13,706 nt of DNA from PFJX01 sp964440155 (GTDB lineage: Bacteria; Pseudomonadota; Gammaproteobacteria; Burkholderiales; Thiobacillaceae): the NCBI GenBank assembly GCA_964440155.1, contig CAYTRH010000076.1:1-13706 (forward strand), in the 5' to 3' direction. Positions 7,031 through 13,706 of this stretch are shown piece by piece; within the stretch, counting starts at the first letter, position 1; each line of letters begins with the position of its first letter. Below the pieces are notes generated by a model, which was not told the DNA's origin, searched no databases, and saw only the letters and a list, made by a program, of their open reading frames with translations. The translations under genes and the position numbers were made by a program.

Positions 7031-7141
7031 GTCTCGCGCTTGTCGTGCCCGAGACGCGGCGGGTAGCCTAACGACAAAGCCGGTGGCAGGGCGCGCGGGG
7101 CACGGTTATGCTCCCTTGGCCAGCCACCATCCACCTGCCCC

Positions 7142-7633
7142 ATGAAGATTCTCGGCATCGCCGGCTACAGTGGTGCCGGCAAGACCACGCTGATCGAGCG
7201 CCTGCTGCCGCGTCTGAACGCGGCCGGTGTGCGCGTGTCGGTGATCAAGCAGAGTCATCATGACTTCGAGGTGGATGTGCCGGGCAAGGATTCCTGGCGT
7301 CATCGTCGAGCGGGTGCGCAGGAGGTGCTGTTGACCTCGCCGTACCGCTGGATGCTGGTCGGTGAGCTGCGTGGCGCGGCAGAGCCGTCCTTGGCCGAGC
7401 ACGTGGCGCGGCTGTCGCCGTGTGATCTGGTGTTGGTGGAAGGCTATCGCCACGGCACGCATGCCAAGATCGAGGTCTGGCGCCGGGCCAATGGGCGTCC
7501 CTGGTTGTATGGTCAGGATGCGGCGGTGATCGCCGTGGCCAGCGACCAGGCGCCGGCCTCGGCGCTGCGTCATCTGGATCTGAACGACATCGAGGCCATT
7601 GCGGCCTTCATCCTGGAGTGGACTGCACGATGA
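7142..7633 (+). CDS. mobB: Molybdopterin-guanine dinucleotide biosynthesis adapter MobB
   Basis: A 163-residue P-loop GTP-binding protein that assists MobA in attaching GMP to molybdopterin to form the bis-MGD cofactor used by DMSO-reductase-family enzymes. Walker A is GYSGAGKTT (residues 8-16). The family stretch QSHHDFEVDVPGKDSWRHR spans 37-55, and the Walker B-like DLVLVEGYRH is at 95-104. Length fits stand-alone MobB (about 170). ATG 7142 is followed immediately by the first strand, so the start is firm, although no clear ribosome binding site precedes it. The TGA overlaps the moeA start (ATGA at 7630-7633), so the two are probably translationally coupled. mobA is not in the window. Confidence 0.94.
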   Translation: MKILGIAGYSGAGKTTLIERLLPRLNAAGVRVSVIKQSHHDFEVDVPGKDSWRHRRAGAQEVLLTSPYRWMLVGELRGAAEPSLAEHVARLSPCDLVLVEGYRHGTHAKIEVWRRANGRPWLYGQDAAVIAVASDQAPASALRHLDLNDIEAIAAFILEWTAR

Positions 7634-8829
7634 GTGGAGCATTGACTGTCGAGGATGCCCTGGCGCATCTGCTGGCCGCTGCGCGGCCGGTGACCGAACG
7701 CGAGACCGTGGCCGCCGACGACGCCTTGGGCCGCGTGCTGGCGGAACCGCTGGTATCCGGCGTGGCCGTGCCGCCGTTGGACAATTCCGCCATGGACGGC
7801 TACGCCGTGCGTCTGGCGGAGGTGGGCAACGACACCTGGCTGCCGGTGAGTCAGCGCATCCCGGCCGGCCATCCCGGCCAGCCGCTGCGCCCCGGCAGCG
7901 CGGCGCGCATCTTCACTGGAGCCGCCATACCCGAGGGCGCGGATACTGTGGTCATGCAGGAAGACAGTGAACAGATCGACGATCGGGTGCGCATCCTGCG
8001 TCCGCCGCCGCTGGGCGCCAACATCCGCCGTGCCGGTGAGGACATCCAAGTCGGCCAGTGTGTGCTGGAGGTCGGCGCTCGTCTCGGTCCGGCCCGGCTC
8101 GGTGTCGCCGCCGCCACCGGCGCGGCCGCGCTGACCGTCTACCGCCGGCTGCGCGTCGCCGTGTTGTTCACCGGCGACGAGCTGGTGCCGCCGGGTCGGC
8201 CCTTGCCGCCGGGGCGCATTTACAACTCCAACCGGGCGACGCTGCTGGCGCTGTTGCGCGGCCTCGATGTGGAGATCCACGACCTCGGTCAGGTTGCCGA
8301 CACACTCCAGGCCACCGTCGATGCGCTGCGCGGCGCCGTCGGTCGGGCCGACGTGGTGATCACCAGCGGCGGTGTGTCGGTGGGCGAGGAGGATCACGTC
8401 AAGGCGGCGGTGCAGGCGCTGGGCGGTGCCATCGATCTGTGGCGGGTGGCCATGAAACCGGGCAAGCCGCTGGCGCACGGCCGCATCGGCGAGGCCGATT
8501 TCATCGGCCTGCCCGGCAATCCGGTGTCGGCATTCGTCGTATTCTGTCTGTTCGCCCGGCCTTTCCTGCTCGCACGCATGGGTGCGGCGGTGCGCGCGCC
8601 GGCGGCGTTCGTGGTGCCCGCCGACTTCACGCGGGTCAAGCCGGGCGAGCGGCGCGAGTTTCTGCGCGCGCGTCTGGTGGATGGTCGCGCACGGTTGTTC
8701 GCCAATCAGAGTTCCGGTGTGCTCACCTCGCTGGCGTGGGCCGACGGTCTGGTCGACGTCGCCGCCGGGGCGCGAGTTGAGGCGGGTGAACCGGTGCGTT
8801 TCCTGCCACTGTCGGAGTTGCTGGCATGA
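7630..8829 (+). CDS. moeA: Molybdopterin molybdenumtransferase MoeA
   Basis: Inserts molybdate into adenylylated molybdopterin, the metal-insertion step of Moco synthesis. With ATG 7630 the protein has 399 residues (E. coli MoeA 411). Conserved segments in order: PPLDNSAMDGYAVR (48-61), TGAAIPEGADTVVMQE (96-111), TGDEL (181-185), TSGGVSVGEEDHVK (245-258), MKPGKPLAHG (275-284), GLPGNPVSA (293-301), NQSSGVLTS near the C-terminus. ATG 7630 is preferred over the upstream in-frame GTG 7618 because it forms an ATGA overlap with mobB and has GGAG at 7615-7618, although an 11-base spacing is slightly long. The stop overlaps the moaD start in the same way. Confidence 0.96.
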   Translation: MSGALTVEDALAHLLAAARPVTERETVAADDALGRVLAEPLVSGVAVPPLDNSAMDGYAVRLAEVGNDTWLPVSQRIPAGHPGQPLRPGSAARIFTGAAIPEGADTVVMQEDSEQIDDRVRILRPPPLGANIRRAGEDIQVGQCVLEVGARLGPARLGVAAATGAAALTVYRRLRVAVLFTGDELVPPGRPLPPGRIYNSNRATLLALLRGLDVEIHDLGQVADTLQATVDALRGAVGRADVVITSGGVSVGEEDHVKAAVQALGGAIDLWRVAMKPGKPLAHGRIGEADFIGLPGNPVSAFVVFCLFARPFLLARMGAAVRAPAAFVVPADFTRVKPGERREFLRARLVDGRARLFANQSSGVLTSLAWADGLVDVAAGARVEAGEPVRFLPLSELLA

Positions 8830-9083
8830 ACCTGGACGTGCTCTATTTCGCCCGCCTGCGTGAATGTTTCGCGTGCGCGCGGGAAAGCGTGCAATTGCCC
8901 AAAGACCCGGCCAGCGTGGCCGACCTGCTCGACCTGCTGCGTGATCGCGGCGGCGTGTGGGCGGAGGAACTGGCGGCCGGCCGGGCCTTCCGTGTGGCCG
9001 TCAACCAGGACGTGGCGACGCTCGATGTGCCGTTGCGCGCCGGTGATGAAGTGGCGATCTTCCCGCCGGTGACGGGCGGCTGA
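8826..9083 (+). CDS. moaD: Molybdopterin synthase sulfur-carrier subunit MoaD
   Basis: An 85-residue ubiquitin-fold protein that carries sulfur as a C-terminal thiocarboxylate and delivers it, in complex with MoaE, to form molybdopterin. It ends PPVTGG, the required Gly-Gly tail; YFARLRE near the start and the length are typical of MoaD. ATG 8826 overlaps the moeA stop (ATGA) and is preceded by GGAG (8814-8817) at 8-base spacing. moaE, its obligate partner and usual neighbour, does not follow; a histidine kinase gene does, so MoaE and the MoaD-activating enzyme must be encoded elsewhere. Confidence 0.94.
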   Translation: MNLDVLYFARLRECFACARESVQLPKDPASVADLLDLLRDRGGVWAEELAAGRAFRVAVNQDVATLDVPLRAGDEVAIFPPVTGG

Positions 9084-9150
9084 ATGCGCGGCGCGCCACG
9101 CGCGCGGCGCTTGGCGACACAATACGCCATCCTCCGCCGTGCGCGCGCCC

Positions 9151-10512
9151 ATGTCAGACGACGAAACCCTGTCCCTGCGCAGCCAGTTGATGAACTGGCT
9201 GTTCACGCCGCTGTTTCTGCTGTTGCTGTTCTCCACCGTCACCGGCTACATGGCCGCGGTGAATCTGTCCAACAGGCCCTATGATCTGGTGTTGCTGGAG
9301 CGTGCGCGCCTGCTCGCCGGCCAGTACGCACGTGACGACGGTGCGTCACCGCCGCCGGTGGTGCCGGGCGGCGACGAGTTCCGTTATTCCATTCATGACA
9401 CCGCCGGGCAGCGGTTACACGTGCACGGCGTACTGCCGACACCGCGTCCATCCGACTATCACCGCGTCGAGCCGCTGCTGCGCGATACCCGGTTCCAGGG
9501 GCGCAAACTGCGTCTGGTGACCTTGCGCGTGCCCCATGGCGATGGTGCCTGGCTGCTGGTGCAGGCGGCGGAGCCGATCGAGGCGCGGCTGACCCTGGGG
9601 CGCAGCATCCTGGGCAACATCGTCATCCCGCAGTTCATGTTCATCGTCATCGCCGGCATTGCTGTGTGGATCGGTCTCAAGCGCGGTTTCGAACCGCTGG
9701 AGCGTCTGCGCCGTGAGGTCGCCGCGCGGCCGCGCAACGATCTGCGTCCGCTGGACGAGACACGCGCGCCGGATGAGGTGCGGCCGTTGATCCAGGAGGT
9801 CAATGCGCTGATCGAGCGGGTCAAGGCGATGATGGAGGCGCAGCGTCGGTTCGTCGCCGATGCCGCGCATCAGTTGCGCACGCCGTTCGCCGGCCTGCGT
9901 GCCCAGGCCGAGCTGGCGCGGCGCGAGCCGGTACCGGAGCCGGTGCGCGCGGCGCTGGACGGCATCTGTGACGGCGCGCAGCGGTGCAGCCGACTGGTCA
10001 ACCAGTTGCTGACCTTGGCGCGCAACGAGCCGCAGGCGCGCCCGGATGCACCGGCGGAGCGTGTCGATCTGGAGCATCTGGCGCGCGAGGCCGCGGCCCA
10101 TTGGGCACCCGAGGCGCTGCGCCGTGGCCTGGATCTGGCTTTCGAGGGGGCCGGGCGGGCTCTGCCGATACCGGGCGATGCCGCGGCGTTGCGCGATCTG
10201 TTGGACAACCTGCTGGACAACGCGGTGAGCTACACGCCGCGCGGCGGCCATGTCACCGTGCGTGTCGGCGGCGACGGTTCGGCCTGGTTGCAGGTGGAGG
10301 ATGACGGACCCGGCATCGCGCCGGAGTACCGCGAGCGCGTGTTCGAGCGCTTTCGTCGGGTGCCCGGCACGTCGCTGCCCGGCAGCGGTCTGGGGCTGGC
10401 CATCGTGCGCGAGGTCGCCACCCGGCACGGTGCCAGCGTCGAACTGGACGGCGGGCGGCAGGGTGGCGCGCGCTTCACGATACGCTTCGCCATGTCCGCC
10501 GCCCCGGCGTGA
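9151..10512 (+). CDS. Two-component sensor histidine kinase, TctE/2CSK_N type
   Basis: A 453-residue inner-membrane sensor kinase. Transmembrane helix 1 (about 13-33) and helix 2 (about 155-176) flank a periplasmic domain of about 120 residues resembling the 2CSK_N sensor of TctE/QseC-like kinases. A short HAMP-like linker follows, then HisKA with FVADAAHQLRTP (phospho-acceptor H240), then HATPase_c with the N box DNLLDNAVSYTP (352-363), G1 DDGPGI (384-389) and G2 GSGLGLAI (411-418). All catalytic boxes are intact. ATG 9151 is chosen over GTG 9139 because the first helix begins about 12 residues in; neither has a good ribosome binding site. The gene lies 67 bp after moaD on the same strand, so read-through is possible. 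No response regulator is present in the window and the stimulus is unknown. Confidence 0.93.
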   Translation: MSDDETLSLRSQLMNWLFTPLFLLLLFSTVTGYMAAVNLSNRPYDLVLLERARLLAGQYARDDGASPPPVVPGGDEFRYSIHDTAGQRLHVHGVLPTPRPSDYHRVEPLLRDTRFQGRKLRLVTLRVPHGDGAWLLVQAAEPIEARLTLGRSILGNIVIPQFMFIVIAGIAVWIGLKRGFEPLERLRREVAARPRNDLRPLDETRAPDEVRPLIQEVNALIERVKAMMEAQRRFVADAAHQLRTPFAGLRAQAELARREPVPEPVRAALDGICDGAQRCSRLVNQLLTLARNEPQARPDAPAERVDLEHLAREAAAHWAPEALRRGLDLAFEGAGRALPIPGDAAALRDLLDNLLDNAVSYTPRGGHVTVRVGGDGSAWLQVEDDGPGIAPEYRERVFERFRRVPGTSLPGSGLGLAIVREVATRHGASVELDGGRQGGARFTIRFAMSAAPA

Positions 10513-10553
10513 GCGCGACCGGGCGGCTCCGCCTCGCAGCGCAGCGATGGTGG

Positions 10554-11405
10554 TCAGGCCGTAAGCGTCGGGCCGTGCGTCATGCCTTGCCGCTGGGCGA
10601 GCGTGTCGGCCAGTCGTGCGAAGCGGCGTGCCTCCGCGAGCTGGCCGCCGGCCAGCAACGCAGTCGCCTTGCGTGCCAGCAGCCGCGCCTTCAAGTGATG
10701 CTGGCCATAGCGTTCGCACAGCCGAAGGGCTTCGTCCAGCCAGACCAGTGCATCGGCCGGACGGATCCGCCATCGCGCTTCGGCCAGCGCCGCCTCGGCC
10801 AGCGCGGCGGCGACCGGCAACTGACGGTCGAGCAAGGCCAGCGCCGCACGAGCGGACGCAAACGTGTCGTGCCGGCCGGTCGACGCTGCGGCCCAGTGGC
10901 GGCCGATGGCGATACAGACTTCCGCCAGCGCGACGCGTTCGCTCGGCGTCCGTTCGCTCGGTCCCCGACCGGTGTCGACGGGCAAGTCCCGCGGAGCGTC
11001 GCGCAGGAACGCCAGGGCGATGCGCGCGATGCGGGCTTCCGGTGTGGTGGCGCGCAGCGGCGGCGATGTCACCAGCGCGTCGGCCTCGGCGTGGGCGCCG
11101 AGCGCATGCAGGCAGGCCGCGCGTGTGGCGGTCAGCAGCAGGGGGCAGGTCGTTCCGTATTCGTCTTCGTCCTCGCCCGCCGGCGCCATGGCCTCCAGCG
11201 CTTCGGCGTAGCGGCCGAGCTGGAACAGCGTCAGTCCGAGGGCGGTGTGCGCGCTTGCGGACGCCGCCCGCCCCAGTCCGCGCGCCGCCTCCGGCAGGCG
11301 CCAGGCCCACGGGTAGGCGCGCGCGGCGCCGTGCCGCACCTGTGCTTCGTGCCAGGCGGCGAAGCGCCGTGCCCAGTCCGCCTCGGCCGCCGTCGCCCGG
11401 TTCAC
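10554..11405 (-). CDS. TPR-like helical repeat protein of unknown function, coupled to trkH
   Basis: I do not recognise this as a named family. The 283-residue product is rich in Ala, Leu and Arg, has no signal peptide or transmembrane helix, and looks all-helical. One stretch, ALGLTLFQLGRYAEALEAM (55-73), fits the TPR pattern well. Others are TPR-like: ATRAACLHALGAHAEADAL (93-111) and ARKATALLAGGQLAEARRF (244-262), the last recalling the MalT/SARP-type TPR. The frame is open upstream to 12008, but that part overlaps trkH and is a shadow. The start is set at GTG 11405, whose GTGA overlaps the trkH stop, indicating translational coupling; GTG at codon 23 is an alternative. It is the last gene of trkA-trkH-this gene and ends 41 bp from the convergent kinase gene. 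A cytoplasmic scaffold or regulator is possible, but this is inference from position only. Confidence 0.7.
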   Translation of the reverse strand: MNRATAAEADWARRFAAWHEAQVRHGAARAYPWAWRLPEAARGLGRAASASAHTALGLTLFQLGRYAEALEAMAPAGEDEDEYGTTCPLLLTATRAACLHALGAHAEADALVTSPPLRATTPEARIARIALAFLRDAPRDLPVDTGRGPSERTPSERVALAEVCIAIGRHWAAASTGRHDTFASARAALALLDRQLPVAAALAEAALAEARWRIRPADALVWLDEALRLCERYGQHHLKARLLARKATALLAGGQLAEARRFARLADTLAQRQGMTHGPTLTA

Positions 11406-12865
11406 TTGCGCCAGAAGGCCGGCGTCAGCACCACCAGCAGGGTGAACAGTTCCAGCCGGCCGAGCAGCATTGCGAAGGTACATACCGCGGTCTGGAAATC
11501 GGTCAGGCTGCCGTAGGTCGTGGCCGGGCCGACCTGGCCGAGACCGGGGCCGGTGTTGTTGATGCAGGCGACGATGGCGGAGAACGCCGTGAGCACGTCC
11601 AGGCCGGAAAACGACAGAATGAAGCTGAGCGTGACGATGGACGCCACGTAGATGAAGAAAAAGGCGAGCACCGCATAGACGATCTTGTTCGGCACCAACT
11701 GCTCGCCCAGGCGCAGCGGAATCTGCGCGTTGGGATGGATCAGCTTGCGCAGTTCGCGATACACCTGCTTGTACAGCAGCATCGCCCGCATCATCTTGAT
11801 GCCGCCGCCGGTGGAGCCGGCACTGGTGGAGAAGCTGCACAGGAACATCAGCCACAGCCCGGCGAAGAACGGCCAGTGGCCGTAGTCGGTGGTGGAAAAA
11901 CCGAGCGTGGTCGCCACCGATATGGTGTTGAACGCGGCGTAGCGCAGCGCGGTGGGGAAATCCAGGTAGTAGTCGCGCGCCCACAGCAACAGCGCGAGCA
12001 GCAGGCAACTGATCAGCACGAAGGCGAGGAACCAGCGGATCTCCGGATCATGCGCGTAGGCGCGCAGGCTGAGGCCGCGCAGCGCGGCGAAATGGGTGGC
12101 GAAGTTGATGCCGGCGATCAGCGCGAAGGTGGCGGCGGCGATCTCGATCGCCACCGAGTCGAAATAACCCAGACTGGCATCGTGCGAGGAGAAACCGCCC
12201 AGCCCCATGACCGAGAAGCCGTGCACCACCGCGTCGAACAGCGACATGCCGAGCACATGGAACACCGCGATGCAGGCCAGCGTCAGCAGGATGTACACCA
12301 CCCACAGGCCTTTGGCGGTCTCCGCCATGCGCGGGGTCAGTTTCTGGTCCTTCATCGGCGTCGGCGTTTCCGCCTTGAACATCTGGCGTCCGCCCACGCC
12401 CAACAGTGGCAGCACCGCCACCACCAGCACGATGACGCCCAGACCGCCCAGCCAGTGCAGTTGCGCGCGCCACAGGTTGATCGAATTGGGCAATGCGTCC
12501 AGGCCCGCCAGCACGGTCGCGCCGGTGGCGGTGAGGCCGGACATGGCTTCGAAATAGGCATCGACCGGTTTCATCTCCGGCATGTAGAACAGCAGCGGCA
12601 GGGCGGCGAACAACGGCAGCAGCGTCCAGGTCAGCACCACCAGCAGGATGCCGTCGCGCGTCTTCAGCTCGCGACGCCAGTGACGCCCGATCAGCCACAG
12701 CAACCCGCCACTGCCGACGGTGATCAGAAAGGCTTCGTCGTAGGCGTGCTGCGCACCGTCGCGGGTGATTTCCGCCAGCGTCAGCGGCACCAGCATCGAC
12801 ACGCCGAAGCCGGCGACGATGATGCCCAGCACGTGCAGCAGCGGAAACAGATGGCGCACCAGCAT
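11402..12865 (-). CDS. trkH: Trk potassium uptake channel subunit TrkH
   Basis: The 487-residue K+-translocating membrane subunit of the Trk system, gated by cytoplasmic TrkA rings. It is strongly hydrophobic, with many transmembrane helices organised in four pore repeats. Each repeat's filter segment is visible: SGLTATGAT (109-117), SVMGLGGFS (218-226), SVATTLGFS (316-324) and CINNTGPG (434-441). SAGSTGGGIKMMR (348-360) is the intramembrane gating-loop region of TrkH. Length matches E. coli TrkH (483). ATG 12865 lies 10 bases after the trkA stop and has GAGG (12874-12877 on the minus strand) at 8-base spacing, overlapping the trkA end. The stop overlaps the next gene's GTG. The arrangement makes one trkA-trkH operon. 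Confidence 0.96.
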   Translation of the reverse strand: MLVRHLFPLLHVLGIIVAGFGVSMLVPLTLAEITRDGAQHAYDEAFLITVGSGGLLWLIGRHWRRELKTRDGILLVVLTWTLLPLFAALPLLFYMPEMKPVDAYFEAMSGLTATGATVLAGLDALPNSINLWRAQLHWLGGLGVIVLVVAVLPLLGVGGRQMFKAETPTPMKDQKLTPRMAETAKGLWVVYILLTLACIAVFHVLGMSLFDAVVHGFSVMGLGGFSSHDASLGYFDSVAIEIAAATFALIAGINFATHFAALRGLSLRAYAHDPEIRWFLAFVLISCLLLALLLWARDYYLDFPTALRYAAFNTISVATTLGFSTTDYGHWPFFAGLWLMFLCSFSTSAGSTGGGIKMMRAMLLYKQVYRELRKLIHPNAQIPLRLGEQLVPNKIVYAVLAFFFIYVASIVTLSFILSFSGLDVLTAFSAIVACINNTGPGLGQVGPATTYGSLTDFQTAVCTFAMLLGRLELFTLLVVLTPAFWRK

Positions 12866-12875
12866 ACGACGCGCC

Positions 12876-13706
12876 TCAGAAGAAGCTCATGCCGACCGAG
12901 AACAGCTTCTCCACCTTGGGTATCAGGCGCTTGTTCGGCACGAACAGGATCAGGTGATCGTCGGACTCGATGACGCTGTCGTGATGCGCGATCAACACCT
13001 GTTGGCCGCGCAGGATGGCGCCGATGGTGACCCCCTCGGGCAGGTCGACCTGCTCGATGCGCCGCCCGGTCAACTTGGATGCACGGGCATCGCCATGGAC
13101 CACCGCTTCCAGCGCTTCCGCCGCGCCGCGCCTGAGCGAATGCACCACCGCCATGTGGCCGCGCCGTATATGCGTCAGCAGCGGGCCGATGGTGGCTTGC
13201 GCCGGCGACAGCGCGATGTCGATCTCGCCGCCTTGCAGCAGATCGACATAGCTGGCGCGGTTGATCAGCGCGATCACCTTCTTCGCGCCCAGGCGCTTGG
13301 CCAGCAGGGAGGCCATGATGTTGTCCTCGTCGTCGTTGGTCAGGGCGCAGAACACGTCCATGTCCTCGACGTTTTCCTGCAGCAGCAGATCCTCGTCGGT
13401 GGCGTCGCCGGTCAGCACCAGCGTGTGCTTGAGCATTTCGGCCAGGCGCGCCGTGCTCTTCTTGTTGTGGTCGATGAGCTTGACCTCGTAATCGTCCTCC
13501 AGATTCTTCGCCAGGCGCTGACCGATGTTGCCGCCGCCGACGATCATCACCCGCCGCACGCTCTTGTCACCACGGCGCATCTCCTTCATCACCGCACGGA
13601 TGTTCTCGGTGGCGGCGATGAAGAAGATCTCGTCGTTGTCCTGGATCACCGTGCGCCCTTCCGGGACGATGGTGCGGTCGCGCCGGAAGATGGCGGCCAC
13701 GCGCGC
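12876..13706 (-). CDS. trkA: Trk system potassium uptake protein TrkA (5' partial)
   Basis: Cytoplasmic peripheral subunit that binds NAD(H) or nucleotides and gates TrkH. Only the C-terminal 276 or so residues of an expected 458 are present; the gene runs off the window edge in frame. Seen here are the end of the first RCK-C domain (VAAIFRRDRTIVPEG...), then the second RCK-N Rossmann domain with VGGGNIGQRLA and acidic LIDHN at the end of its second strand. A final RCK-C domain follows (LPEGVTIGAILRG...DDHLILFV). Wording follows E. coli TrkA closely, including SLRRGAAEA and ISPxQAT-like ALSPAQATI. The true start lies beyond position 13706; the GTG at 13700 is internal. It is followed by trkH after 10 bases. 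Confidence 0.96.
   Translation of the reverse strand, partial: ARVAAIFRRDRTIVPEGRTVIQDNDEIFFIAATENIRAVMKEMRRGDKSVRRVMIVGGGNIGQRLAKNLEDDYEVKLIDHNKKSTARLAEMLKHTLVLTGDATDEDLLLQENVEDMDVFCALTNDDEDNIMASLLAKRLGAKKVIALINRASYVDLLQGGEIDIALSPAQATIGPLLTHIRRGHMAVVHSLRRGAAEALEAVVHGDARASKLTGRRIEQVDLPEGVTIGAILRGQQVLIAHHDSVIESDDHLILFVPNKRLIPKVEKLFSVGMSFF

Noticed and set aside
10513..10553. Terminator between the convergent kinase and TPR-like genes
   Set aside because: Only a 4-bp GGCG/CGCC stem with a GCTC loop is visible and no T-tract, too weak to call.
9415..11310. A 631-codon minus-strand open frame overlapping the histidine kinase
   Set aside because: It is antisense to an intact kinase over its first half and out of frame with the TPR-like gene; it shows no domains.
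11406..12008. N-terminal extension of the TPR-like frame into trkH
   Set aside because: The extension overlaps most of the trkH C-terminal half in another frame; the GTG at the trkH stop is a far more economical start.
10616..12973. A 785-codon plus-strand open frame across trkH and the TPR-like gene
   Set aside because: Its product is low-complexity Arg, Gln, His and Gly, it runs antisense to unmistakable TrkH, and it ends inside trkA.

Overview
The window is a compact, GC-rich stretch of bacterial chromosome with eleven protein-coding genes and no gap longer than about 190 bp. I see no rRNA, tRNA, CRISPR array, insertion sequence or phage gene. Gene content and protein wording (an E. coli-like FtsH, trkA-trkH, MoaA/MobB/MoeA/MoaD, and a sensor diguanylate cyclase with a c-type heme site) point to a proteobacterium. 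It is most likely a GC-rich gammaproteobacterium with anaerobic or sulfur-type respiration. That placement is inference from family resemblance, not a database result.

Layout. Positions 1-1574 (+) hold the 3' part of ftsH, interrupted by two runs of N whose lengths do not fit the reading frame. Positions 1635-2834 and 2886-4127 (+) hold two tandem GT4-type glycosyltransferases, probably sequential sugar transferases for a glycolipid or envelope glycan. Both are preceded by a weak PhoB-box-like sequence. They converge on a minus-strand diguanylate cyclase (4135-5823) with a periplasmic heme-c sensor domain, a PAS domain and an intact GGDEF with I-site. Upstream of it, also on the minus strand, is moaA (5975-6949).

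The 192-bp region between moaA and mobB is divergent and carries a perfect CRP/FNR-family palindrome (TTGAC-N4-GTCAA). On the plus strand, mobB, moeA and moaD (7142-9083) are joined by ATGA start/stop overlaps. A sensor histidine kinase (9151-10512) follows 67 bp later, with no response regulator in the window.

The kinase converges on a minus-strand potassium-uptake operon: trkA (truncated by the window edge), trkH, and a 283-residue TPR-like protein of unknown function. The last begins on a GTG that overlaps the trkH stop codon.

The functional blocks are protein quality control (FtsH), glycan or lipid glycosylation, c-di-GMP signalling from a redox or ligand-sensing heme domain, molybdenum cofactor synthesis (GTP cyclization, molybdate insertion, nucleotide attachment, sulfur carrier), envelope sensing, and K+ uptake. 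Most functions are standard. The places most worth a second look are the TPR-like gene coupled to trkH, the FNR-like site between the Moco transcription units, the heme-c diguanylate cyclase next to moaA, and the unpaired kinase.
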